Assembly (NCBI GenBank): GCA_002840715.1
Contig: PHBW01000010.1
Coordinates: 44,675 to 108,674 of the forward strand
Direction: 5' to 3'
Length of the DNA: 64,000 nt
Source of the DNA: Chloroflexi bacterium HGW-Chloroflexi-4
GTDB lineage: Bacteria > Chloroflexota > Anaerolineae > Anaerolineales > Anaerolineaceae
Part shown: one piece after another, positions 56,280-64,000 of the stretch
Layout: each line of letters starts with the position of its first letter
Numbering within the stretch: the first letter of the stretch is position 1
Position numbers and translations under genes: made by a program
Notes under the pieces: generated by a model
The model's database searches: none
What the model was told of the DNA's origin: nothing
What the model saw: the letters and a program-made list of their open reading frames with translations, nothing else

Positions 56280-58232
56280 ATGGCGACGATTACAATTAAC
56301 GGCAATAAACTGGAAGTCCCCGACGGGATGACTGTTTTACGAGCTGCTCAGGCCAACGGAATTGATATTCCCACCCTGTGTGATCACCCCCATCTGACCC
56401 CATACGGCGGCTGCCGCTTGTGCCTGGTCGAGGTGGAAGGTGCGCGCACCTTGCAGCCGTCTTGCACACTACCGGTAAGCAATAACATGGTTGTCAAGAC
56501 AGATACCAAGAAGGTGTTGGATGCACGCAAATTCGTCCTCACTTTGATCTTTAGCGAACGCAACCATTTCTGCCCGTATTGCCAGGTCAGCGGCGGAGAC
56601 TGCGAACTTCAAAATGCTGCATACCACGAGGGAATGACCCATTGGCCTCTCTCTCCAAATTACACCCCTTACCCCATGGATGCCTCCCATCCCTACATCA
56701 TCATGGAGGCCAACCGCTGCATCCTTTGCCGCCGCTGTGTCCGTGCTTGTGGTGATTTGGTCGGCAATTACACCCTGGGCTTTGAAGAACGCGGCGCAAA
56801 CAGCATTCTCGTTGCGGATACCGGCATTCCTTTGGGTGAAAGCACTTGTATTTCATGCGGTGCTTGTGTTCAAGTTTGTCCTACTGGCGCATTAATTGAC
56901 CGCTGGAGTGCTTATCGCGGGCGTGAAACTCAGGTTGATGTGACCAATACCGTCTGTGTCGGCTGCTCAGTTGGCTGCAAAGTCAACGTGCTCACCCGCA
57001 ACAACAGCCTTGTCCGTATCGAAGGTGATTGGGATGGCGCAGTGAATGAAGGTTTGCTCTGCGAACTCGGTCGCTTTGACCCAATGAAGGTTGAATGCGA
57101 ACGCATCGCCACCCCAATGGTCCGTAAAAATGGCTCACTGAAAGCAGCAACCTGGGATGAAGCATTATCCACTATTGCCACACAGTTGAAACCCCTTGCT
57201 GGCAAATCTGCTGATGGTGTGGCTGCATTAATTTCAACCCGCCAACCGATTGAAGCCATTTCACAATTCAAACAACTCTTCGCCGGCCAATTGGGCAGTA
57301 ACATGGTCACCACGACTGAAGAAGGCGAATTTACTGCTGACAGCGCGGTTTTTGCCGATACTGCAAACGAGGCTTTTGAAACTGATCTCAAGGCACTGCA
57401 GACTGCCAGTGCTGTCATGGTTGTGGATACTGACCTCGTGAAAGATCACCAGGTTGCAGGTTTCTTCATCAAGCGCAAACTTGCTTCCGGTACCAACCTG
57501 TTAGTTGTTGACAAAAAAGATAATGGCTTGAATCCTGTTGCCAATAAAGTTCTTAAGGCAGGAAAAGGTTCATATGTTGAACTCTTCAAAGGTTTGATTG
57601 CTGCAGTGGTGAAATTAGGTCTTGCCAAGGGTAAGACCGCCATTAAAGCCACCGATTTGGATGGTTTTGCAACCGCCACCGGTTTAAAAACGGATGATTT
57701 CCTGGATGCTGCTTTTGTTCTTACCACCGGCGAAAAACCTGTCTTCGTTTATGAGAACGGAACAGACCTGGCAGTGTTAAAAGAATTGGCTGATGTTGTC
57801 TCTGCAGAATTGATCAGCCTTAAAGGCGGATCAAACAGCCTGGCAGCTTCTCAACTGCACCTTGATAAAAGCTTGAAGATCAACGGACATAAAGCTGCCT
57901 TCTTTGCCATCGGTGATGACGAAGCATCGCAAAAATCCATCAAGGAATTCGAAAAAGCACCTTTTAAGGTTGTTTTGGCCACCTATGCTTCTGCCCTGAC
58001 TGGCGCTGCTGATGTGGTACTGCCCTCCACCAATTGGTTGGAACAGGAAGGTCACTACATCAACTTGGAAGGTAAAGTTCAAGAAGCCAAAAAAGCCATA
58101 ACCCCTGCTGAAGAAACCTGGACCACCGTCCAAACCTTGAACGCCCTGGCAGAAAAACTTAGCTTCAAATTATCCGCTGATTGGACGAAAGAGATGCATA
58201 GTCGTGTCTCCGTCGTTGAAATCTCAAAGTAA
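56280..58232 (+). CDS. NuoG/HoxU-like iron-sulfur subunit with molybdopterin-type domain
   Basis: 650 residues. The N-terminal [2Fe-2S] domain has CDHPHLTPYGGCRLC and PSCTL, the His-Cys cluster site is HFCPYCQVSGGDC, and the two 4Fe-4S motifs are CILCRRCVRAC and CISCGACVQVCPTG. A further CVGCSVGC with a Cys about 40 residues on is the cluster of molybdopterin oxidoreductases. The rest (from about 290) has the WDEAL start and the fold of that family but looks catalytically degraded, as in NuoG. No H-cluster motif (TSCCPxW or similar) exists, so it is not an [FeFe] hydrogenase. It carries electrons between NuoF and HoxYH. Confidence 0.92.
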   Translation: MATITINGNKLEVPDGMTVLRAAQANGIDIPTLCDHPHLTPYGGCRLCLVEVEGARTLQPSCTLPVSNNMVVKTDTKKVLDARKFVLTLIFSERNHFCPYCQVSGGDCELQNAAYHEGMTHWPLSPNYTPYPMDASHPYIIMEANRCILCRRCVRACGDLVGNYTLGFEERGANSILVADTGIPLGESTCISCGACVQVCPTGALIDRWSAYRGRETQVDVTNTVCVGCSVGCKVNVLTRNNSLVRIEGDWDGAVNEGLLCELGRFDPMKVECERIATPMVRKNGSLKAATWDEALSTIATQLKPLAGKSADGVAALISTRQPIEAISQFKQLFAGQLGSNMVTTTEEGEFTADSAVFADTANEAFETDLKALQTASAVMVVDTDLVKDHQVAGFFIKRKLASGTNLLVVDKKDNGLNPVANKVLKAGKGSYVELFKGLIAAVVKLGLAKGKTAIKATDLDGFATATGLKTDDFLDAAFVLTTGEKPVFVYENGTDLAVLKELADVVSAELISLKGGSNSLAASQLHLDKSLKINGHKAAFFAIGDDEASQKSIKEFEKAPFKVVLATYASALTGAADVVLPSTNWLEQEGHYINLEGKVQEAKKAITPAEETWTTVQTLNALAEKLSFKLSADWTKEMHSRVSVVEISK

Positions 58233-58250
58233 GCAAGAGAAGGAGAGATA

Positions 58251-58793
58251 ATGGCTAAACCAAAAGTCTCATCAGATTGGCTGGCTGGCTGCGCCGGTTG
58301 TCATATGTCTTTATTGGATATGGACGAACGAATCGTGGATGTCATCAATTTGGTGGATCTGCGTTCCACCCCGATTACTGACCTCAAACACCCCGATGAA
58401 AGCGGCGTGGATGTGGGCATTCTTGAAGGCGGCATCAACAATTCTTATAACGAAGAAGTCGCAGTCAACATGCGCTCAAAATGCAAAATTTTGGTTGCAT
58501 TGGGTGATTGCGCCGTGTTTGGCGGCGTACCTGCCATGCGCAACTTCTTCACCATCGAAGAGTCTCTTCGTCGAGCTTATGTTGAAACAGAAAGCACCGA
58601 TGAAAGCGGACATATACCCAATGATCCTGAGTTGGCAGTGCCGATGAAGGTTCACGCCCTTCAAGATTTTGTCAAAGTGGATGTATTCGTGCCAGGGTGC
58701 CCCCCCAGTGCAGATGCAATTTTTACCGCCTTGAGTGAACTTGGACAGGGAAGAATCCCTGAACTCAAGGGCGATATTTTGCACTGGAATTAG
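58251..58793 (+). CDS. hoxY: [NiFe] hydrogenase small subunit, HoxY-like
   Basis: 180 residues. The proximal 4Fe-4S ligands are seen as WLAGCAGCHMS (Cys14, Cys17), LGDCAVFGG and FVPGCPPSAD. This is the short small subunit type of cytoplasmic NAD(P)-linked hydrogenases (group 3), without a Tat signal. It passes electrons from the NiFe site of HoxH to the NuoG/HoxU-like subunit. It follows that gene by 18 bp and precedes hoxH by 15 bp. An F420-reducing or methyl-viologen subtype is less likely given the diaphorase genes. Confidence 0.92.
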   Translation: MAKPKVSSDWLAGCAGCHMSLLDMDERIVDVINLVDLRSTPITDLKHPDESGVDVGILEGGINNSYNEEVAVNMRSKCKILVALGDCAVFGGVPAMRNFFTIEESLRRAYVETESTDESGHIPNDPELAVPMKVHALQDFVKVDVFVPGCPPSADAIFTALSELGQGRIPELKGDILHWN

Positions 58794-58808
58794 GTTAGGA
58801 GTCATTAA

Positions 58809-60239
58809 ATGGTAGCTCAAAAAATTACAATTGAACCCGTAACCCGCATTGAAGGTCATGCCAAGGTCACCATTCGCATGAATGCAGGCGGCAAAGTTGA
58901 TCATGCCTATTTGCATGTCAATGAATTCCGCGGCTTTGAAAAATTCTGTGAAGGCCGCATGGTCTTTGAAATGCCCCTAATTACTCCGCGTATCTGCGGT
59001 ATCTGCCCTGTCAGCCACCACTTAGCCTCAGCCAAAGCTGGAGATGAAGTATTAGGTGCTCCACCTCCCCGCCCGGCTGCCCTGCTGCGCGAATTGATGC
59101 ACATGGGACAAGTTATTCAAAGCCACGGTATGCATTTCTTTGAATTAGCCGGCCCCGACCTGCTGCTTGGTTTCGATTCTGATCCCGCTACTCGTAATGT
59201 TGTCGGACTTTTACAGGCAAACCCTGATTTGACGGTGAAAGCTGTTCAACTTCGCAAATGGGGACAGGAAATCATCAGAATTTTAGGCGGACGTCGTGTT
59301 CACCCTAATTTCGCCATCCCCGGCGGTGTTAACAAAGCACTGACCAAAGATGAACGTGAAACCATTCTCGCCGGTTATGATCAAGCTTTAGCCACAACCC
59401 AGGCTGCCATCGGCATCATGAAGGGTTGGGCTGACGCCAACATGGAAGATATCAATAAATTTGGCGTCTTCCCCACTGGATATTTCGGTTTGGTAAAAGA
59501 AGGCAATACGCTTGAATTGTATGATGGCAATATCCGTTTGGTCAGTTCAACCGGACAGGAACTTGAGAAATTTGATCCCCGCAACTATCTGGATTATATT
59601 GCCGAGCATGTAGAGAACTGGTCGTACCTGAAATTCCCATACTATAAAAAACTTGGTTACCCTGGCGGTGTTTACCGCGTAGGTCCCCTGGGCCGTTTAA
59701 ACAATTCTGACCGCATGTCCACCCCGCTTGCTGATGCCGAACTTAAGAAATTTAAACAGTTAAACGACGGTAAACCGGTTGAAAATACCCTGCATTATCA
59801 CACTGCCCGCTTGATTGAAACCCTTTATTGTATTGAGCAAGTTAAAGTATTGCTGGATGATCCTGATATTCTGAGCAATGATGTGCTTAATACTTGCCGG
59901 GATATCAAACCTTATGGTGTTGGTGTCATCGAAGCGCCCCGTGGTACACTCATCCATCACTATTGGATGAATGAGAACCAGCAGATTGAAAGAGTCAACC
60001 TGATTGTCTCAACCGGCCACAACAACTGGGCCATGAGCGAATCAGTTGACAGTGTTGCCAAAACCTATATTCCTGATGCCGAACATGTGACTGAAGGCAT
60101 GCTAAACCGGGTTGAGGCTGCCATCCGTGCCCACGATCCCTGCCTGTCATGCTCTACCCATGCGGTAGGTCAAATGCCCATCATCCTGGAAGTCAGAGAT
60201 TCATCAGACCAATTGGTCAAAACAATCACCAGGAATTAG
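58809..60239 (+). CDS. hoxH: [NiFe] hydrogenase large subunit, HoxH-like
   Basis: 476 residues. The N-terminal nickel ligands are in RICGICPVSHH (Cys63, Cys66), and the C-terminal ones in DPCLSCSTH (Cys445, Cys448). The N-terminus carries VTRIEGHAKVTI. The 25 residues after His451 form a tail that is normally cleaved off by a dedicated endopeptidase, and the gene for one follows. HoxH holds the NiFe(CN)2CO centre and splits or makes H2. It forms the catalytic core with HoxY. The hydrogenase fits group 3d-like NAD-linked enzymes, but the accessory genes resemble bifurcating systems. Confidence 0.94.
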   Translation: MVAQKITIEPVTRIEGHAKVTIRMNAGGKVDHAYLHVNEFRGFEKFCEGRMVFEMPLITPRICGICPVSHHLASAKAGDEVLGAPPPRPAALLRELMHMGQVIQSHGMHFFELAGPDLLLGFDSDPATRNVVGLLQANPDLTVKAVQLRKWGQEIIRILGGRRVHPNFAIPGGVNKALTKDERETILAGYDQALATTQAAIGIMKGWADANMEDINKFGVFPTGYFGLVKEGNTLELYDGNIRLVSSTGQELEKFDPRNYLDYIAEHVENWSYLKFPYYKKLGYPGGVYRVGPLGRLNNSDRMSTPLADAELKKFKQLNDGKPVENTLHYHTARLIETLYCIEQVKVLLDDPDILSNDVLNTCRDIKPYGVGVIEAPRGTLIHHYWMNENQQIERVNLIVSTGHNNWAMSESVDSVAKTYIPDAEHVTEGMLNRVEAAIRAHDPCLSCSTHAVGQMPIILEVRDSSDQLVKTITRN

Positions 60240-60260
60240 CAGAAGACGGAAGAATTATCA

Positions 60261-60299
60261 AAAACGCGATGCTGCAGAAAACCTGCACATCGCGTTTTT
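60261..60299 (+). terminator. Terminator after the large subunit gene
   Basis: AAAACGCGATG (60261-60271) pairs with CATCGCGTTTT (60288-60298), with an inner TGCAG/CTGCA stem and T residues following. The maturation gene 15 bp beyond may depend on partial read-through. Confidence 0.85.
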
Positions 60300-60314
60300 C
60301 CTAAAAGGTAAAAT

Positions 60315-60803
60315 TTGAAAACACTCATCTATGGCTATGGAAATCCAGACAGACAAGACGACGGCGTCGCCTGGCACGTGCTTCGTGAAATCATGTTGCA
60401 TTACGACCTGCCAGTTTCTGATGAGTTGGATGTTGATTTCCAAGACGAAGAACGCCAAATAGATTACGATTTTCAACTTCAACTAACACCTGAAATTGCT
60501 GACGACCTCGATCATTATGATCGAGTATGTTTTATCGATGCTCACACTGGGGCGGTTCCCGAAGAAATCCACTTGGAACATGTAACAGCCAACTTTCAAA
60601 AATCACCGCTCACACACCATCTTACTGCAGCTTCGCTGCTGGCAATAGCAGACACGCTTCACCAAAAAGTGCCAGAGACGATACTCGTATCGATCAGGGG
60701 TTATGAATTTGCCTTTGATCAATCATTATCGGCAATTACAGCCTCTTTAACCAGACAAGCCGCTGATATAATCATTAAATGGTTGGAAAACAAAGATAAT
60801 TAA
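60315..60803 (+). CDS. Hydrogenase maturation endopeptidase
   Basis: 162 residues from a TTG at 60315 (read MKTLIYGYGNPDRQDDGVAW), with AAAGG before it. GYGNPDRQDDGVAW is the family signature with the first nickel-binding acid; CFIDAHTG gives the Asp and LTHHLTAASLL the His. It would trim the C-terminal tail of HoxH after nickel insertion. HoxW and HyaD are related. It is separated from hoxH by a strong terminator, so its level may be lower than that of the subunits. Confidence 0.92.
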   Translation: MKTLIYGYGNPDRQDDGVAWHVLREIMLHYDLPVSDELDVDFQDEERQIDYDFQLQLTPEIADDLDHYDRVCFIDAHTGAVPEEIHLEHVTANFQKSPLTHHLTAASLLAIADTLHQKVPETILVSIRGYEFAFDQSLSAITASLTRQAADIIIKWLENKDN

Positions 60804-60985
60804 TTTGCCTTTATTAACTGTAGATGCATTAGCAGAATGAATTCATAAGTACCATAATATCAATAAAAAGTATCATCATATTATTGATGACAGGCTACTC
60901 ATTGCGGTATGACGGAAAACACTTTCGGGGAAACGAAGTTGATGTTATCTTTGATTGAGAAGTAATTTGTTTAGACAGGTAAACC

Positions 60986-61474
60986 ATGTTTAATGATCCA
61001 GCCAACATTGAAGCACTTAAAATCATCCCGCTATTTCTGGATTTCAACTCTGATCAGTTGAAAAAAATCAGCGAAATATCGGATGTGATTGAGCTTGACC
61101 CGGGGGATACACCCATTCTTGAAGGCGCACAACTCGATTATTTGTATGTCTTAATGGATGGCGAAATCAAGGTTGAAGTATATATTCCCACCCGCGGACA
61201 GCTTGAAACCGCCCGCCTTGGTCCATTAGATATTCTGGGTTGGTCCTCCATGACACCGGTTGTCAGGCAACGAACCGGCACGACAACTGCATTAACCCAC
61301 TGCAAACTGATCCGTATTCAAGGAAAACAACTTTACAAATTATGTGAAGAAGATCACGATATTGGCTATTTTATTTTTAGACGCATAGCTAATGTGGCGG
61401 CCCGCAGTTGGTTAACCACCCGCTTGCAATTCATGAACATAATCATTGAAGAGAACAAATCTGCCATACCATAA
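60986..61474 (+). CDS. Cyclic-nucleotide-binding-domain protein without a DNA-binding domain
   Basis: 162 residues. The Crp/Fnr-type beta-roll covers about 15-125 (LFLDFNSDQLKKISEISDVI, GDTPILEGAQLDYLYVLMDG, GPLDILGWSSMTP). The C-terminal helix (about 125-162) is present, but there is no helix-turn-helix, so it is not a transcription factor. Cyclic-nucleotide contacts such as the RTA-type arginine are not obvious. Similar proteins occur near hydrogenase loci as sensors. It lies 182 bp downstream of the endopeptidase gene, with no common terminator seen. Confidence 0.85.
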   Translation: MFNDPANIEALKIIPLFLDFNSDQLKKISEISDVIELDPGDTPILEGAQLDYLYVLMDGEIKVEVYIPTRGQLETARLGPLDILGWSSMTPVVRQRTGTTTALTHCKLIRIQGKQLYKLCEEDHDIGYFIFRRIANVAARSWLTTRLQFMNIIIEENKSAIP

Positions 61475-62037
61475 CAAATTCTCAACAACTAAATATTCAT
61501 AAATCCATAAAATGATATATTACTATAGGAGATTCGTTGACTCTAATAAGTCATTATTTAATCATATTCGATATTTATACCTACACTAGATCAAAACAGA
61601 ATCTCAAAATAACAAACTTCAAATATAAATACTGATCTGGTTGAATACCAACGGTTTCAATGAATAGATTATCAATTAATGATTCTTCTATATTGGTCTA
61701 TTCCCCATTAGAAATTTATGAAAAATATCATATTTACACTAATTTGCATTTTTTAAGCTACTAAATAACGTGGGTAATGTGTTTTAAAAACTCATATTTG
61801 CAGGAAAATAATCTTTCTAATCTGCTTTTACCGTCAAAAAAATCCGCTCTTGAAAAACAATTATTTTGATTTTACGCTCTTTTGATTCTTTTTAGAATTA
61901 TTGTTAGATATTCCTTGTAATTGACAAAACAAGATTCCGAGTTTTATAATGAATTAATTCAAAGCAGGATTTGGTGGGAAATTATTTTTTGCTGTGATAT
62001 TTTATAGTTTTTACTTTATGAGTAAAGGGGTAATAAA
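61475..62037. other. 563-bp AT-rich gap before the protease gene
   Basis: No open frame is supported. The composition is strongly AT-rich with short runs of T and A and no clear hairpin with T-run. It should hold the promoter of the protease gene; AAAGGGG before the ATG at 62038 is its ribosome site. Confidence 0.5.
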
Positions 62038-64000
62038 ATGACTCAGTCATGTGTCTCAAAGCACACACAATTCATACTATTTGTCTTTATTTGCTTGCTT
62101 CTCATTATTTCCTTGTTACTCGGACAGGTCAATCTGGTCTCAGCTCAGGAGCCGAACGTTACAGCCACTGGCGATCCAATTGAGGATGTGATAGAGACGC
62201 CCGATCCCACTATTGAACCAACTCTTGATCCGACACTCGAACCGACAATTGAACCGACGCTTGAACCAACCTTAACCCCTACAGTGGAGCCTACTATAGA
62301 GCCCGCGGAAGATACAACTTCACAACCTGATTTATACCCCGAGATTCTTCCTGCTGATGAAAAGAGATTTCAATGGTCTCTTCAAATCAACGGTTTAACC
62401 TATTCACAATCAAGCACAACTTTAGAAACTATAAACTCACTAAGAACTCAAGGTGTTAGTAGCGAATTCACAGGCAATAAACTAAAATTATCAGGATCCA
62501 ATAATATTGAACAAATGAAGCAAACTATTTTTGAAGGACTACCAGAAGGATTTGACTTTCTTGGTGGTCCCGTTTCTTTACTAATCACTTACCCGGCTGA
62601 AGCAGGCAAGGAAGTCGTCATCCATCTGGAAACCAGGACCACAACCGGATATAACTGGGTGCTTCTACCTTCCAACGAGTTCGAATTCTCTCAAATCGGC
62701 CAGGCTGAATATAAGCCAAGATCAAAAGGGTTTGGAACTCCTTCAATTCTAACTTTACGGTTTACACCTAACTTCTCAGGTACTGGCACTCTTCACATTG
62801 TTTATCAGAGAGAATTTGAATCAAACCTCCCAATAACCACTGAATTGCAAATAAGTCTTTTAGATGCCCCAGCCGAACTCGATCTTAGCGATCCAATGCC
62901 AAAAATAGTGGATGAAAAATCAACAAGTATTGTTGGTGATGAATCGACAGAGGCATTTGATGCAATCCAGTTAAAAGGAGCTATGCCAACATCCTTCGAC
63001 TGGCGTGAATACGGAGTCGTACCTGCTGTACGTGACCAGGGTGCTTGCGGCAGTTGCTGGTCTTTCGGTACAGTGGGAGTGATGGAATCTGCAGTCAAGA
63101 TCGGAGGCGGTTCATTAACTGACCTGTCGGAACAATTCCTGATCTCGTGTAACAAAGACGGTTGGGATTGTGATGGCGGCTTAACCGCTAACAAATACCA
63201 CTACAACACACTTGGTAATAGCCAGACCACTATTGGCGCAGTACTGGAATCCGATAAACCTTATACCACCAGCAACGGGTCTTGCACTTTAATATCTAAC
63301 CATCCATATAAACTGAGCAATTGGACATTTGTTACCACCAGCGAATGGACAGTCCCCACTGTAGATCAAATTAAATCTGCTATCTATACCTACGGTCCAG
63401 TCACTGCTGGGGTTTGTACCGGTAGTGGATGGAATTCTTACAGCGGTGGAGTTTATTCTACTAATGATGATTGTGGAGGTGGCACCGACCACCAGATTAT
63501 TCTTGTCGGTTGGAATGATTCCAACCAAACATGGATCCTTCGCAACAGCTGGGGATCTTCTTGGGGTGACGGCGGTTATATGCATATAAAGTGGAACACT
63601 TCAAGAGTTGGCGAAGGAACTTCCTGGGTGAAATACGGCTCAGGTCTAAGTATTCCTGCTTCTCCAACATTGGTTTCACCAACAACAGCTACCATAACCA
63701 ATGACCAAACTGTGACGCTCACCTGGTCACCAGTAAACAATGCCAAAAATTATGATGTGCGAGTGGATAACAATTCAGATTTTTCTTCACCTGAATCCCA
63801 CGGTAATTTCGTAACTGCCACAAGTTTTACAACCTCTGATTTGAATGATGGTAAATATTATTGGCAGGTAAGATCTAATAATCTATTAAATAATGCAGGT
63901 GCTTGGAGCGCCTCAAAATACTTCACCATCGACACCACTCCTCCACCAGCGCCTGTGCTCTCCCAACCTCTTAACGCTTCACAATTCATTGGTACCCCCA
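62038..64000 (+). CDS. Secreted papain-family cysteine protease with chagasin-like region, 3' end outside the window
   Basis: 654 residues are visible; the frame stays open to the window end. A signal peptide (about 12-36, ending VSAQ) leads to a Pro/Thr-rich repeat (DPTIEPTLDPTLEPTIEPTL, about 50-85). At 185-285 lies a chagasin-like (family I42) domain with TTTGYNW (201-207) and a beta-rich pattern. The mature C1A protease starts near 315 with DWREYG. The catalytic Cys is 340 (QGACGSCWSFG), the His 485 (GGGTDHQIIL) and the Asn 503 (RNSWGSSWGDGGY). Fibronectin-like domains follow from about 545 (TWSPVNNAKNYDVRVDN). It should be exported and degrade proteins outside the cell. Confidence 0.93.
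   Translation, partial: MTQSCVSKHTQFILFVFICLLLIISLLLGQVNLVSAQEPNVTATGDPIEDVIETPDPTIEPTLDPTLEPTIEPTLEPTLTPTVEPTIEPAEDTTSQPDLYPEILPADEKRFQWSLQINGLTYSQSSTTLETINSLRTQGVSSEFTGNKLKLSGSNNIEQMKQTIFEGLPEGFDFLGGPVSLLITYPAEAGKEVVIHLETRTTTGYNWVLLPSNEFEFSQIGQAEYKPRSKGFGTPSILTLRFTPNFSGTGTLHIVYQREFESNLPITTELQISLLDAPAELDLSDPMPKIVDEKSTSIVGDESTEAFDAIQLKGAMPTSFDWREYGVVPAVRDQGACGSCWSFGTVGVMESAVKIGGGSLTDLSEQFLISCNKDGWDCDGGLTANKYHYNTLGNSQTTIGAVLESDKPYTTSNGSCTLISNHPYKLSNWTFVTTSEWTVPTVDQIKSAIYTYGPVTAGVCTGSGWNSYSGGVYSTNDDCGGGTDHQIILVGWNDSNQTWILRNSWGSSWGDGGYMHIKWNTSRVGEGTSWVKYGSGLSIPASPTLVSPTTATITNDQTVTLTWSPVNNAKNYDVRVDNNSDFSSPESHGNFVTATSFTTSDLNDGKYYWQVRSNNLLNNAGAWSASKYFTIDTTPPPAPVLSQPLNASQFIGTP

Noticed and set aside
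56280..58232. [FeFe] hydrogenase HydA
   Set aside because: Despite the HydA-like N-terminal cluster domains, none of the H-cluster Cys motifs is present, and the C-terminal part is molybdopterin-oxidoreductase-like.

Overview
The window looks like a chromosomal segment of an anaerobic or facultative member of the Chloroflexota, most probably class Anaerolineae. This rests on lipoproteins and secreted proteins with Thr-Pro-rich linkers, a filament-type mre-mrd-min cell-shape cluster, a MalT-like LuxR regulator, DRTGG/CBS/HATPase genes next to a hydrogenase, and overall gene style. It is an inference from gene content; no 16S rRNA is present.

Layout. (1) Positions 1-4.7 kb: a truncated membrane protein, an MFS transporter, a deazaflavin-type nitroreductase and a large HprK/PEPCK-like P-loop protein, all on the minus strand. 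(2) 4.8-13.7 kb: one compact minus-strand housekeeping cluster read mreB-mreC-mreD-mrdA-minC-minD-minE-rodA-gltX, covering the elongasome, Min site selection and glutamyl-tRNA synthetase. (3) 13.9-28.8 kb: a 14,820-bp integrative island inserted in a tRNA-Gly(CCC) gene. The first 51 nt of the tRNA are left stranded at the left end and the full tRNA is rebuilt at the right end. The island carries a tyrosine recombinase next to the left end, two homologous small HTH regulators near the two ends, a predicted AAA+ ATPase, a winged-helix/PD-(D/E)XK-like protein in an operon with a zinc-ribbon protein, two small WEY-motif paralogues, a complete type I restriction-modification system (hsdM, hsdS, hsdR) with accessory genes, and several striking palindromes and repeats. 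(4) 28.8-34.0 kb: an alpha/beta hydrolase, small proteins, a lipoprotein and a MalT-like LuxR regulator. (5) 34.1-42.4 kb: a signalling operon of response regulator, two GAF proteins, a ParA-like ATPase and a giant hybrid histidine kinase. (6) 42.5-46.5 kb: two tandem FGE-sulfatase-domain lipoprotein genes, the first broken by one stop codon and one frameshift, each preceded by a related hairpin leader. (7) 46.5-47.9 kb: tRNA-His(GTG) and hisS.

(8) 48.0-61.5 kb: a long plus-strand hydrogenase locus. It starts with DRTGG, CBS-HATPase, DRTGG and PHP genes, then NuoE, HATPase, a [2Fe-2S] protein and a HydB-like NuoF. Such accessory genes are known from electron-bifurcating [FeFe] hydrogenase operons, but the catalytic subunits here are [NiFe] (HoxY/HoxH-like). 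A second NuoE/NuoF pair, a NuoG/HoxU-like subunit, a maturation endopeptidase and a cyclic-nucleotide-binding-domain protein complete the set. The first NuoF has lost about 32 nt, including a cluster-ligand codon, and its reading frame. The second NuoF has lost all cysteines of its N-terminal [2Fe-2S] domain. (9) 62.0-64.0 kb: a secreted papain-family protease with an upstream chagasin-like region, running off the window.

How it fits together: the hydrogenase locus probably couples H2 and NAD(P)(H), perhaps with ferredoxin, in a fermentative metabolism. The island supplies DNA restriction and other uncharacterised cargo. All functions are read from motifs and gene context only; no database search was run.
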